The translations under genes and the position numbers were made by a program. Below the pieces are notes generated by a model. It did no database searches. It was not told the origin of the DNA and saw nothing but the letters and a program-made list of their open reading frames with translations. A stretch of DNA of 64,000 bases from an uncultured Pelagibacteraceae bacterium (lineage in GTDB: Bacteria; Pseudomonadota; Alphaproteobacteria; Pelagibacterales; Pelagibacteraceae), in assembly GCA_902555665.1 (NCBI GenBank), contig CACDTF010000002.1, forward strand, positions 40,213-104,212, in the 5' to 3' direction. Below are positions 24,848-33,715 of the stretch, piece after piece (positions within the stretch are counted from its first letter, which is position 1; each line of letters opens with the position of its first letter).

Positions 24848-26038
24848 TTATCTTTGTTTTTTAGTTTTGAATTTTCCACCTTTAACTTCTTGTTCTAAGA
24901 AAGAACCTTCAGCTTCACCAACACTAGTAAAAGTTACTCCAGTAGCACCTTCGTAATTAATCTTTTTACCTTTTGCTAGTAAGTCTAAACCTTTCTTAAG
25001 TTCACCTGGATAAATTTTAGTTCCAGGAGCATTAGCAACATCCATTACATTTTTTGCAATTGATGCTCTGTCAGCAGAGTTACCTGCTTGCATTGCAAGA
25101 ACGATTAAAGCAGCTGCATCGTAAGATTCACCTGTGTAAGGACCAGAAGCTTCTACACCCCCAGCTTTTGCAACTTCAGCAAATATACCTGCACCTTTAC
25201 CAGTAGAACCTGGTAATGATCCAAATGATTTACTTAAATCTTTTCCGAATGCATCAACTAAAGATTGACCAATCATACCATCTGATAAAATAAATCTATC
25301 AAACGCACCTGAGTCTAAAGAAGCTTGAATAATTCCTTTTCCTCCTTGGTCAAGATAACCAATCACTGCTACAGCATCACCACCAGCAGAAGCAAGAGTT
25401 GCTACTTCAGATGAGTAATCTGCTTTTCCATCTTCGTGAGCAGTTACAGTTGTAACTTTAATACCATGAGCTTCAACTGCTGCTTTGTAAACATCAGCTA
25501 AACCTTTTCCATAGTCATTGTTTGTATAAGTGATTGCAACACTTTTTACTTTTCTGTCTTTAGTTATATCAGCTAAAATTTGACCACCTCTAGCATCTGA
25601 TGGAGCAGTTCTAAAGAAATACCCTTTGTCATCTAGAGTTGTTAATCCTGGAGAAGTAGCTGAAGGTGAAATCATTACTACACCGTTTGGTACAGCAACG
25701 TTAGTTGCAATAGCACCAGTTACACCTGAACAGTCTGCTCCCATAATTGCAGCTACACCACCTGAAATTAAACCTTCAGCTGCAGCTGTTGCCGCCGCTG
25801 AGTCAACACAAGTTGAGTCTGCTCTTACTGGCTCAATTTTTTTTCCACCTAATAGTGAACCTGAGTCAGAGGCTTCTTTAAAAGCAAGCTCTGCAGATGC
25901 AGCCATAGCTGGAGTTAGAGATTCAATAGGACCAGTGAATCCTAAGATGATCCCCATTTTAATCGAATGTCCGTCTGCCATTACATTTGAACCAAAACTT
26001 GATACAAACATAAATACAGCGATAAATAGTTTTCTCAT
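24848..26038 (-). CDS. Liv-type ABC transporter substrate-binding protein (probably for system 2)
   Basis: A 396-residue periplasmic binding protein (Peripla_BP_6 type) with a signal peptide ending ...SNVMA and a mature start HSIKMGIILGFTGPIESLTPAM. ATG 26038 has an ideal SD (AGAGGA) eight bases upstream; a TTG at 26062 would place the SD inside the gene and is rejected. The protein is Ala/Gly-rich with MISPSATSPGLT, a family feature. The G-F-H-M cluster on the plus strand lacks a binding protein, so this convergent gene is its natural partner. It also lies directly downstream of the LLM/DUF1185 catabolic operon on the same strand, linking that pathway to uptake. Confidence 0.92.
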   Translation of the reverse strand: MRKLFIAVFMFVSSFGSNVMADGHSIKMGIILGFTGPIESLTPAMAASAELAFKEASDSGSLLGGKKIEPVRADSTCVDSAAATAAAEGLISGGVAAIMGADCSGVTGAIATNVAVPNGVVMISPSATSPGLTTLDDKGYFFRTAPSDARGGQILADITKDRKVKSVAITYTNNDYGKGLADVYKAAVEAHGIKVTTVTAHEDGKADYSSEVATLASAGGDAVAVIGYLDQGGKGIIQASLDSGAFDRFILSDGMIGQSLVDAFGKDLSKSFGSLPGSTGKGAGIFAEVAKAGGVEASGPYTGESYDAAALIVLAMQAGNSADRASIAKNVMDVANAPGTKIYPGELKKGLDLLAKGKKINYEGATGVTFTSVGEAEGSFLEQEVKGGKFKTKKQR

Positions 26039-26144
26039 TATCTTCCTCTTTATTGTTAACAATTTATAAAATCCAATTTAAGTATGAATACAATCAATAT
26101 TCAATGACAAAATTATCCTATTTTAGATGGGTAAATTGGTAGGA
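26039..26144 (-). promoter_or_regulatory. Leader region of the system 2 binding-protein gene
   Basis: This 106-base spacer separates the aldehyde dehydrogenase stop from the binding-protein start. On the minus strand a weak imperfect hairpin (ATCCTA at 26115-26120 pairing with TAGGAT at 26140-26145) covers the dehydrogenase stop, followed by an AT-rich stretch that probably contains a dedicated promoter, then AAGAGGAAGATA before ATG. I cannot fix -35/-10 boxes with confidence. Confidence 0.35.
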
Positions 26145-27626
26145 TTATCTTATTGAGAAGGGGTCTAGCGAGGGTTCGTCTGATGTGTAGAACCAAGTTG
26201 TTTTTACTCTTGTGTAGTCTTTAATTGAGTCAATTCCTGCTTCTTTTCCATATCCACTATCCTTGATACCCCCAAATGGAGCTGAAGGTGAAATTAATCT
26301 ATAAGTATTTACAAATGTTATTCCTGCTCGGATAGCATTAGATACTCTCATGCCTCTTGCAAGATCACTAGTATAAACACCTGAAGAGAGACCATATTGA
26401 TTATCGTTCATTAATTCTATTACCTCTTTTTCAGTATCAAATTTCATCACTGATAATACAGGACCGAAAAGTTCATTCTCAGCAGCCGGTAAATTATGAT
26501 TTTCACACTCAATAATTGTTGGAGGAAAATAATAACCTTCATTTGAAAAAGGATGTCTTTTACCACCACATTTAATTTTTCCACCTTGTTCAACAGTTAA
26601 TTTAATATTTTTTTCTATTACTTCTAATTGTTTGAAGTTACTTAGTGGACCCATTTCAGTATCAGAGTCCATAGGAGTACCTATTTTAATTTTTTCTGCT
26701 CTTGATGCTAACTTATCTAAAAATTCGTTATAAATTCCTTTTTGTAAGTACAACCTCGAACCTGCTATACAACTTTGACCACTTGCTCCAAATATTCCAG
26801 CAGTTATTCCGTTAATTGCATTTTCTTGTTTGGCATCATCAAAAACAGCTACAGGACTTTTTCCACCTAATTCTAAACTTACTTCAGATAAATTTTCTGC
26901 AGAGTTTCTAATTATATGCCTTGCAGTTTCAGGGCCTCCTGTAAAGGCTACTTTCTCAACTAAGTTGTGAGTAGTTAAAGCTTTACCACATGGATCTCCA
27001 AACCCAGAAACTACATTTACAACACCTTCTGGTATTCCAGTTTCTTCAACTAACTTTGCAAATTCAAACATAGTTGCTGGTGCTAGTTCAGAACATTTGA
27101 TTACTACCGTATTACCCATAGCTAAAGCAGGAGCGACTTTTGTTGCAGTTAAAAACATTTGAGAATTCCAAGGAATGATAGCTGCAATAACACCTATTGG
27201 AATTCTTGTTGTGATCGCTTGAATATTTGGTTTATCTATTGGAAGAACTGTTCCTTCAACTTTGTCAGCTAAACCTGCATAGTAATCGTAATATTCAGCA
27301 ATGTATTTTGCTTGTTGATAAGTTTCTCTGTACAGTTTTCCTGTATCAATTGTTTCAATCTTTCCTAATAATTCAGAATTTTCTCTAAGTTTATTTCCGA
27401 TTGCTCTTAAATATTTTGCTCTATCTCTTGCAATCATCTTTGGCCATTCACCTTCAAAAGCTTTTTGTGCAGCTTTTACAGCTCTATCTACATCATTTGC
27501 GCTAGCTTCAGGAACTGTAGCCCAAGGCTTATTATTTTCTGGATTTAAAGTTTCAAAAGTTTTTTTTGTATCAGAGTCTACCCACTGACCATCTATAAAC
27601 ATTTGATATTTTTTTAATTCAGGCAT
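26145..27626 (-). CDS. NAD(P)-dependent aldehyde dehydrogenase (betaine-aldehyde/GABA-aldehyde-like)
   Basis: A 493-residue ALDH-superfamily enzyme that oxidises an aldehyde to a carboxylate. The visible elements are IPWNSQMFLTATKVAPALAMGN for cofactor binding, FTGGPETARHI, the general-base ELGGKSP and the catalytic cysteine in GASGQSCIAGSR, and the C-terminal PFGGIKDSGYGKEAG. It is the last enzyme gene of the minus-strand operon that begins with the LLM monooxygenase, overlapping the alpha/beta hydrolase gene by 8 bases. The reaction is likely the terminal oxidation of an aldehyde produced by that pathway. Confidence 0.93.
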   Translation of the reverse strand: MPELKKYQMFIDGQWVDSDTKKTFETLNPENNKPWATVPEASANDVDRAVKAAQKAFEGEWPKMIARDRAKYLRAIGNKLRENSELLGKIETIDTGKLYRETYQQAKYIAEYYDYYAGLADKVEGTVLPIDKPNIQAITTRIPIGVIAAIIPWNSQMFLTATKVAPALAMGNTVVIKCSELAPATMFEFAKLVEETGIPEGVVNVVSGFGDPCGKALTTHNLVEKVAFTGGPETARHIIRNSAENLSEVSLELGGKSPVAVFDDAKQENAINGITAGIFGASGQSCIAGSRLYLQKGIYNEFLDKLASRAEKIKIGTPMDSDTEMGPLSNFKQLEVIEKNIKLTVEQGGKIKCGGKRHPFSNEGYYFPPTIIECENHNLPAAENELFGPVLSVMKFDTEKEVIELMNDNQYGLSSGVYTSDLARGMRVSNAIRAGITFVNTYRLISPSAPFGGIKDSGYGKEAGIDSIKDYTRVKTTWFYTSDEPSLDPFSIR

Positions 27627-28404
27627 TATTTATATGTTTCATTATTGCATTATTTACTTCGTCTGCATATTCAATAGTGCATAGATGTTTTCCATTTTTG
27701 ATTTCAACATATGTTGAATTTTCTATATCTTTATTTAAATTTTTAGACATATCAGGTGTAGATCCTGGATCATCCGATCCTGTTATTATTAAAGTATTTG
27801 TTTTTATATTTTTTATATTTTCAAGATTGTCCTGATAGTTTGCAAACACTTCATAAGATTTAATAAAATTTTCTTGATCAATTCCTTTCTTGTTAAGAAT
27901 TTTCATAAACTCATCATATAACTCAGGATTTTGTTCAAGGTATTTATCTGAAAACCATCTCTTCATTGCCATTTGAGATATCGGCATATTTTTTTTTGCC
28001 AAATTCACTCTATCAATTACATTTTGTCTTTCCTCTGCTGTCCTTTGATATGTAGTGGATATTAGAGTTAAAGAATTTAAATAATTTTCATATTTTGAAG
28101 CAAATTCAATTGCAATCAAAGATCCGATAGAAAAACCAATTAAATTGAATTTCTCTATCTTTAGGTTTTTTACTAAATTTGATAATTGATCAATAAAATT
28201 TTCCATTGATAAATTTGGCTTTTTAAAAGGTGTTTTTCCATGTCCCAACAGATCATAAGTTATAAAGGAATTGTTCTTAAAAAATTCAATTTGTGGTTTC
28301 CACATTTGTTGATTTAAACCAACACCATGAATAAAGATTATTGGTAAAGAATTTTTGTTGTTAAAATAATAATGATTTTGATCGATATCAAAATTGTAAG
28401 ACAT
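27619..28404 (-). CDS. Alpha/beta hydrolase
   Basis: A 261-residue alpha/beta-hydrolase-fold protein resembling 3-oxoadipate enol-lactonases (PcaD) and RutD. Visible elements: oxyanion segment IIFIHGVGLNQQMW, nucleophile elbow GFSIGSL, acid region GSDDPGSTPD, and the catalytic His in NGKHLCTIEYADE. ATG 28404 is preferred over the TTG at 28407 that abuts the upstream stop. It lies between the DUF1185 gene (3-base spacing) and the aldehyde dehydrogenase gene (8-base overlap). It probably cleaves a ring-opened ester, lactone or amide intermediate. Confidence 0.88.
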   Translation of the reverse strand: MSYNFDIDQNHYYFNNKNSLPIIFIHGVGLNQQMWKPQIEFFKNNSFITYDLLGHGKTPFKKPNLSMENFIDQLSNLVKNLKIEKFNLIGFSIGSLIAIEFASKYENYLNSLTLISTTYQRTAEERQNVIDRVNLAKKNMPISQMAMKRWFSDKYLEQNPELYDEFMKILNKKGIDQENFIKSYEVFANYQDNLENIKNIKTNTLIITGSDDPGSTPDMSKNLNKDIENSTYVEIKNGKHLCTIEYADEVNNAIMKHINNA

Positions 28405-28407
28405 CAA

Positions 28408-28992
28408 TTAATTATCGATGCCCATCTCTTTCATATCTTGATATCTATCACCCGTTCTTGCATGAGCTCGTCCAGTTGGAGCGCCTCCAATTGCAACAAC
28501 TATTTCATCTTCATTAGGTGCATCATGAATTGTAAATTCATGCGTTAGATAAAAAGGTCTTAATCCAGCATCAGTTTTATGCATCATTGGAATTGAAATT
28601 TTTGCACCCGCAGGACCTCTGGTATTTGTAAAACTTAAATAGGAAGTTCCACCAACGGCATCTCTAAATTTATTTCCAAATCTTAAAGTATGAATAAATG
28701 CAGATGCGTGTTCTATCTCACCATTTAATCCAACCATAGCAGCTTTTCCATAAGCTAAAATTTTTTCACCTGATCCAATTTCTTTTGTTAACTCTGGCAC
28801 TAAAAAATCTCCTAATTGAGGTGCAAGATCTAGTATTTCTGGTTTTAAATCTTCTACAAAACCTTTTCCAGCCCAAGGGTTTTCTATAACAGCTGCAACC
28901 GAAACTAACAGAACAGGTTCTTTTGCTTTTTTCCCGCCTTCAATAAAAGTTTTATCAACAAATTTTGCAAATTTTCTAAGTTTTAAATCCAT
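28408..28992 (-). CDS. DUF1185 'amino acid synthesis' family protein
   Basis: A 194-residue protein recognised as PF06684/DUF1185: KEPVLLVSVAAVIENPWAGK at the N-terminus, GKAAMVGLNGEIEHASAFIHTL in the middle, and AIGGAPTGRAHARTGDRY near the C-terminus. From memory, solved members have a trimeric chorismate-mutase-like fold and are suspected to act in amino-acid metabolism; no reaction is established to my knowledge. It is 3 bases downstream of the LLM gene and 3 bases upstream of the hydrolase, so the three proteins are made together. Confidence 0.9.
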   Translation of the reverse strand: MDLKLRKFAKFVDKTFIEGGKKAKEPVLLVSVAAVIENPWAGKGFVEDLKPEILDLAPQLGDFLVPELTKEIGSGEKILAYGKAAMVGLNGEIEHASAFIHTLRFGNKFRDAVGGTSYLSFTNTRGPAGAKISIPMMHKTDAGLRPFYLTHEFTIHDAPNEDEIVVAIGGAPTGRAHARTGDRYQDMKEMGIDN

Positions 28993-28995
28993 TTA

Positions 28996-30162
28996 CTAGC
29001 TAGCTCTTTGTATGTTTGTATCTATTGGTTTTATATTTGGAATAACTTCTTCTGTAAATAACTTGATACTTCTCATACAGTCTTCATGCTTGATACCTGG
29101 AAAGTTAGACCAGACTTGTAAATTTTGAAGATTTAATTCTTGTTGAAGTTCTTTTATTTTTTCTATTACAAACTCTGGTGTTCCAAATAAAAGGTTTCTT
29201 TTATGAAGAAATTCATAATTTAATAAATCTAGCTTATTTTTTGTCTCTGGTAATTTTTCATCTGGGTCCATATGATTTCCTAAACCTCTCCAATGACAAA
29301 CCCATCTCATATAATTCACGATATGTTCTCCAGCCATTTTTTCAGCCTCTTCCATAGTTTCCGCAACAAACATATCTCTAACCAAACTAATACCTTCACC
29401 CAGTGGCACATCTCTATTTTCAGCTTTAGATTTTGCCTCTTTATAAATTTCAAATCTTTTTTTCAAAGCTTTTACAGTTGGTATCCACATAATTGTATTA
29501 AGCCCATTTTCTGCTGCCCACTGAATTGATCTTTCTCCATCAACTACTTGAGAAATTGGTGGAAAGGGTTTTTGATAAGGTTTTGGTAAAACAGATATTT
29601 GTTTTAATTCATTTGTTTTTAAATCTACAACATTTTCTCTAGGAGGACTCATATCGTGCTGCCAAATAAAATTTGGTGAGGGATAAGTATAGAATTCACC
29701 TTGGTGAGAAAAGAAGTCCTCAGACCATGCTTTTTTCATTATGTCTAATGTTTCAGAAAATAATCTAAAATTTTTTGCTTGGTCTTTTAAGTCAGCCTCT
29801 TTATTCATGTTAATAGCTTCTCTTCCATAAACACCTCTTCCAATACCAACTTCAACTCTTCCTTTTGACATTTGGTCAAGGGTTGCAATATCTTCCGCAA
29901 GTCTTATGGGATTGTGAAATGTAATTACGTTGCAAGCTTGTCCTAAACGAATATTTTTAGTTCTTGCAGCAGCATCAGTACACATCATTAGTGGATTAGT
30001 GCAAGACTCCATTCCCTCATGATTAAAATGATGTTCGGTATACCAAATAGAATTCCAATTATTTTGATCACAATATTCAGTGATTTCTCTAGCTTCGTCT
30101 AGAAGTTGGGTATACGGTTTTTTATCCCAATTAGTAGTATTACAAAAATATCCAAAGTTCAT
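28996..30162 (-). CDS. LLM-class flavin-dependent monooxygenase
   Basis: A 388-residue bacterial-luciferase-family TIM barrel that uses reduced FMN and O2 to oxygenate or oxidatively open an organic substrate. Family signatures: WNSIWYTEHHFNHEG near residue 34, IRLGQACNVITFHNPIRLAED, and GRVEVGIGRGVYGREA. ATG 30162 has a near-perfect SD (AAAGGAGG, 5-9 bases upstream), whereas the longer 402-residue reading would contain that SD, so the shorter start is chosen. It leads the LLM-DUF1185-hydrolase-ALDH operon. No flavin reductase gene is in the window; one must be supplied from elsewhere. Confidence 0.93.
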   Translation of the reverse strand: MNFGYFCNTTNWDKKPYTQLLDEAREITEYCDQNNWNSIWYTEHHFNHEGMESCTNPLMMCTDAAARTKNIRLGQACNVITFHNPIRLAEDIATLDQMSKGRVEVGIGRGVYGREAINMNKEADLKDQAKNFRLFSETLDIMKKAWSEDFFSHQGEFYTYPSPNFIWQHDMSPPRENVVDLKTNELKQISVLPKPYQKPFPPISQVVDGERSIQWAAENGLNTIMWIPTVKALKKRFEIYKEAKSKAENRDVPLGEGISLVRDMFVAETMEEAEKMAGEHIVNYMRWVCHWRGLGNHMDPDEKLPETKNKLDLLNYEFLHKRNLLFGTPEFVIEKIKELQQELNLQNLQVWSNFPGIKHEDCMRSIKLFTEEVIPNIKPIDTNIQRAS

Positions 30163-30267
30163 AAAGCCTCCTTTAAAAATTAATTTAAAGACGACCGATC
30201 CCACTTTCGTAAATTTTTGAATTTAACGACGAGTTATGTATCGCTTTATAGTTAAACTTTATTATTA
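30163..30267 (-). promoter_or_regulatory. Upstream region of the LLM operon
   Basis: A 105-base spacer between the stop of the 2OG oxygenase and the LLM start, both on the minus strand. It contains the strong SD AAAGGAGG (30167-30174) and a less AT-rich block around 30190-30235 (GACGACCGATCCCAC and similar on the plus strand). It probably holds the LLM operon promoter; no clear -35/-10 pair or terminator hairpin is visible. Confidence 0.35.
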
Positions 30268-31236
30268 CTATCGCTGATATTCAATAAATTTCTTTAAGGA
30301 TTTGTTAAGAAATTTCTCATAAATTGGACCATTATTTTTGAATTTGCTTCCGTTTAAAAATGATTGGTTCATTTTGAAATCATAGGAAGGTTCAAAGAAA
30401 AAAGGAACAGAGAGTCTCTTACTTTTATTCCATAAAACTCTGTGATTAGTTGCTTTAAATTTACCTTTGCTTAGAAACTCCAAGGCTCTACCAGTGTTTA
30501 CTACTAAAGCTTTTTGGTTAAATGGCACATCATACCATTTTTTATTTTTTCTATTTTGTACCTGCAATCCACCTTTTCTATCTTGATAGAGAACTGTGAA
30601 CACACCACTATCAACATGCGTTTCACATCCAAGAGCAACCCCATCTTGTTTAGATATTTCTACTGGTTTTGTCTGATTAGGATAATAATTAAATCTTAAT
30701 GTGCTTAATGTTTTTAATCTTGAAAAAGCTACACTAGAAATATCAGGATTTTTTTTATTAAGTTTTATTACACTCTTAAATAAAGTTTCACTCAATCTAT
30801 AAATATTATCAAAATATTTGTTTAAAATATTTATTGAACTTTTTTTAAAACACTCATCTAGATTAAGAAATTCTATGTATTGATTATTTATATTTGAAGA
30901 ATATTTTTTAGTTACTTTTAAATCACCTATATCCAAACCTTCTTTTCCGTTCACATCATTAGGAAAATATCCTCTGTAAAGATTTTTATTTTTTTTATTC
31001 CATTTTTTAGGTGATAATTTTCTTTTCTTACTGTCTGGTAAATTAAAAAATTTATTCCCAACTTCGCATGTTTTTTTAATTTCTTTTAGATTAATTCCAT
31101 GTCCAGTAATTTGAAAAAATCCTACATTGATACAAGCTTTTTCAATTTCTTTAATTGTTTTAAATGCATTTTGAGTTTCAAAATTATTTTTTATTAAAGG
31201 AGAAATATTAATTGTTGGTATAAAGTTCTTGCTCAT
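30268..31236 (-). CDS. Fe(II)/2-oxoglutarate oxygenase, isopenicillin-N-synthase-like
   Basis: A 322-residue protein of the IPNS/DIOX family. The N-terminal DIOX_N part is seen in INISPLIKNNFETQNAFKTIKEIEKACINVGFFQITGHGI (parts thereof). The catalytic part has iron ligands in ETHVDSGVFTVLYQD (H-x-D) and the distal His in KATNHRVLWN, with the 2OG-binding RLSVPFFFEP. Substrate unknown; plant and bacterial relatives hydroxylate or cyclise small molecules. The start overlaps the DMT permease gene by 4 bases, and it is the last gene of a four-gene minus-strand operon that starts with a ProV-type ATPase. Confidence 0.88.
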   Translation of the reverse strand: MSKNFIPTINISPLIKNNFETQNAFKTIKEIEKACINVGFFQITGHGINLKEIKKTCEVGNKFFNLPDSKKRKLSPKKWNKKNKNLYRGYFPNDVNGKEGLDIGDLKVTKKYSSNINNQYIEFLNLDECFKKSSINILNKYFDNIYRLSETLFKSVIKLNKKNPDISSVAFSRLKTLSTLRFNYYPNQTKPVEISKQDGVALGCETHVDSGVFTVLYQDRKGGLQVQNRKNKKWYDVPFNQKALVVNTGRALEFLSKGKFKATNHRVLWNKSKRLSVPFFFEPSYDFKMNQSFLNGSKFKNNGPIYEKFLNKSLKKFIEYQR

Positions 31237-32186
31237 CTTCTAACTGGTGTTTCTGTTGCAATAAATTGATCTCTAACTCTCTCTCTCATGTAAATATAAA
31301 TTCCAGCTGCTATAATACACGCAACACCAATAAACGTTCTAGTCGTTGGTACCTCATTAAATAAAAAGTAGCCAGGTATCATAGACATAATTATTAATGA
31401 GTACTCAAACAAAGAAACAACAGAAGGTGATGCAACTATATATGCTGAAAAAATACAAACAAAAGCTATTGATGCAGCAAAACCAAAAAATAAAATAAAT
31501 TTCCATGTATATTCAATATTTGAAAACCATTCTCTAAAGATGAATTGTATTGTTGGATCAAAGTTTGAATTATTAAGCTGACCACTACCCATAAAAATAT
31601 ATAAAATTACACACAGTAATATTGCAATCAGATAAAAGTAATATAGTTGAGTGTTAACATCATCTTTATCAGATGTATATTTAGTGATAGTCATAGATGC
31701 AGCATAACAAAATGCACAAAAAACTGGTAAAAGACTTCGATATTCAAAGTCTGAAAAATTTGGATTTAAGACTATAAAAACGCCAACAAAACCAAAAACA
31801 ATTGCTGACCACCTTCTAATACCAATAGTTTCTTTTAAAAATAACTTTGCAAATATTGATACGAAAAAAGGGGAGGAAAAAAATAGAGCATTTGCTGTTG
31901 CTAAAGGCATAAAAGTTAGTGAGATAAAAAAAGCAGAAAAAGCAATAAAATGCAAAACTACTCTTAGTATTGTTAAAAAAGGATAGTGAGTTTTAAGAGA
32001 GACTTTTTGTTTTCTGAATTTTATATAACCAAATAGCAAAATTGCTGCAACAAAATATCTTCCAAAAAATATTTCATATAAAGCTGCTTTTTCAAAAATG
32101 AATTTAATTAAAGCATCCTGCATTGCAAAAAATGTCATTGCAGTAATAATTAAAAGTATTCCTTTTGAATTATTATTAGCGCTCAT
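31233..32186 (-). CDS. EamA/DMT-superfamily permease
   Basis: A 317-residue, ten-helix membrane protein with two EamA repeats (AMTFFAMQDALIKFIFE at the N-terminus, FCYAASMTITKYTSD mid-way, VVSLFEYSLIIMSMIPGY in the second half). It overlaps the downstream oxygenase by 4 bases and follows the thioesterase by 40 bases. Substrate unknown; it may move a precursor or product of the neighbouring quaternary-amine enzymes. Confidence 0.88.
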   Translation of the reverse strand: MSANNNSKGILLIITAMTFFAMQDALIKFIFEKAALYEIFFGRYFVAAILLFGYIKFRKQKVSLKTHYPFLTILRVVLHFIAFSAFFISLTFMPLATANALFFSSPFFVSIFAKLFLKETIGIRRWSAIVFGFVGVFIVLNPNFSDFEYRSLLPVFCAFCYAASMTITKYTSDKDDVNTQLYYFYLIAILLCVILYIFMGSGQLNNSNFDPTIQFIFREWFSNIEYTWKFILFFGFAASIAFVCIFSAYIVASPSVVSLFEYSLIIMSMIPGYFLFNEVPTTRTFIGVACIIAAGIYIYMRERVRDQFIATETPVRR

Positions 32187-32226
32187 TATGCACCTATATC
32201 AAAAAAAAATTGTATAGAATATTTAA

Positions 32227-32688
32227 TTATTTCTTTAATTTAGAAGAGAATAGAAGACCTTCGCTTGAAAATTTTGACTTATTTTCTTCAATAAAATCTT
32301 TCATTAATTTTACTTTTTCTTCTTCAAATTCAGTAACTTTTCTTTTGCTTAAATCTATATATAGCGATATCCATTCCATAGAAGCTGAAAGTTTGTTAGT
32401 TTTTTTTGAAATCATTTCCATTTTTAAATGTAATCTTTTTTTATCATGATCAAAATAAGTCAGATTAACATTGACCATTTCTCCCTCTTTTACCTCACTT
32501 AAATATTTAGTATTAGTTTCAACAACCATTGTACTTCTATTAAGATTTTTTGCTGCTGTTCCACCCATTTTAAATTTTTCAAGAGCAACTTCCCATGCTT
32601 GATCAAAAACAAGCACATAATAAGCCATGTTCATATGATTGTTGTAATCAACCCATTCCTTTTTTACTTCGAAAGTTTTTAATAACAC
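32227..32688 (-). CDS. Hotdog-fold acyl-CoA thioesterase (4HBT family)
   Basis: A 153-residue single hotdog domain. The VKKEWVDYNNHMNMAYYV segment carries the catalytic D14 and H18 of the 4HBT pattern D-x-x-x-H-x-N. The family releases free acid from an acyl-CoA. It sits one base after the ProV-type ATPase gene on the same strand. In carnitine catabolism a similar thioesterase (CdhB) hydrolyses betainyl-CoA, so a betainyl-CoA role is an attractive but unproven option here. Confidence 0.82.
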   Translation of the reverse strand: MLLKTFEVKKEWVDYNNHMNMAYYVLVFDQAWEVALEKFKMGGTAAKNLNRSTMVVETNTKYLSEVKEGEMVNVNLTYFDHDKKRLHLKMEMISKKTNKLSASMEWISLYIDLSKRKVTEFEEEKVKLMKDFIEENKSKFSSEGLLFSSKLKK

Positions 32689-32689
32689 T

Positions 32690-33715
32690 TTATGATCTTG
32701 TTAATGAAGACTGTAATTCTTGGTTTGAAATGTATCCTTTTACATTTCCACTTTTATCAACCACTTCACAATTTGAGTCAGAACAAACAATTTTTGGTAA
32801 AAAATCTTCAATAAACTCATCTTCATTTACTTTTATTAAGTTTGATTTATCTATGTCATTAGCTTGATCAGCAGTTTTCATAATAATTTTTGCCTTGATG
32901 ACTTTTGCTCTATTCACATCTTTTACAAAAGCTTTTACATAATCATCAGCAGGGTTCATAATAATTTCCTCAGGAGTTCCTACTTGAACTAATTTTCCAG
33001 AATTTAATATCCCGATATGATCTCCCAATCTTAAAGATTCATCCAGGTCATGTGTGATAAATACAATCGTTTTTTTTAATTCTGCTTGAAGATCAATTAA
33101 TTGTTTCTGCATATCACTTCTAATCAAAGGATCTAGAGCGCTGAAAGCTTCATCCATTAACATAATATCTGTATCAGTAGCTAATGCTCTAGCTAAACCA
33201 ACACGTTGTTGCATTCCTCCCGATAATTGAGCAGGGTATTGATTTTCAAAACCAGTAAGACCAACTGCATCGATTTTTTCCATTGAGATTTTATTTCTTT
33301 CATCTTCACCTTTCCCTTGCATTTCTAATCCGTAACCAACATTTTGAATTACTGTTTTATGCGGGAATAAACCAAATCTTTGAAATACCATACTCATTTT
33401 ATGTCTTCTAAATTCAATAAGCTTATCTTTATCAAGCGACATTACATTCGTGCCCTCAACTAAAATTTCACCATCAGTTGGATCGATTAGTCTATTTAAA
33501 TGTCTTATAAGTGTTGATTTTCCTGATCCCGATAAACCCATACAAACAAAGGTTTCTCCTTCTTCAATTTTAAGAGAAACATTATCTAATCCAACGGTAT
33601 GACCAGTTTGCTCTAAAATTTCATCTTTTGTTGCACCTTCTTTTACCATTGGCAGTACAGAAGATGGGTTGTTTCCAAAAATTTTGTATACGTTGTTGAT
33701 CTCAATTTTTGACAT
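32690..33715 (-). CDS. Glycine betaine/quaternary amine-type ABC transporter ATPase (ProV/OpuAA-like), orphan
   Basis: A 341-residue ATPase of the ProV subgroup: the long pre-Walker segment KIFGNNPSSVLPMVKEGATK is diagnostic, then Walker A GLSGSGKSTLIRHL, the Q-loop MVFQRFGLFPHKTV, signature LSGGMQQRVGLARAL, Walker B IMLMDEAFSALDP and H-loop FITHDLDESLRLGD. The C-terminal ~90 residues are a shortened CBS-like region (VVDKSGNVKGYISNQELQSSL) that in relatives senses ionic strength. The usual ProW permease and ProX binding protein are absent from the window, so partners must be encoded elsewhere. It heads the operon with the thioesterase. Confidence 0.92.
   Translation of the reverse strand: MSKIEINNVYKIFGNNPSSVLPMVKEGATKDEILEQTGHTVGLDNVSLKIEEGETFVCMGLSGSGKSTLIRHLNRLIDPTDGEILVEGTNVMSLDKDKLIEFRRHKMSMVFQRFGLFPHKTVIQNVGYGLEMQGKGEDERNKISMEKIDAVGLTGFENQYPAQLSGGMQQRVGLARALATDTDIMLMDEAFSALDPLIRSDMQKQLIDLQAELKKTIVFITHDLDESLRLGDHIGILNSGKLVQVGTPEEIIMNPADDYVKAFVKDVNRAKVIKAKIIMKTADQANDIDKSNLIKVNEDEFIEDFLPKIVCSDSNCEVVDKSGNVKGYISNQELQSSLTRS

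Noticed and set aside
25626..26069. 147-codon plus-strand ORF opposite the Liv-type binding protein
   Set aside because: It mirrors the Ala/Gly-rich coding of the minus-strand gene, has low-complexity composition without family features, and overlaps a well-supported gene in full.
30181..30240. Small RNA in the less AT-rich block upstream of the LLM gene
   Set aside because: No convincing stem-loop plus T-run or promoter pair could be defined, so it is noted only as leader sequence.
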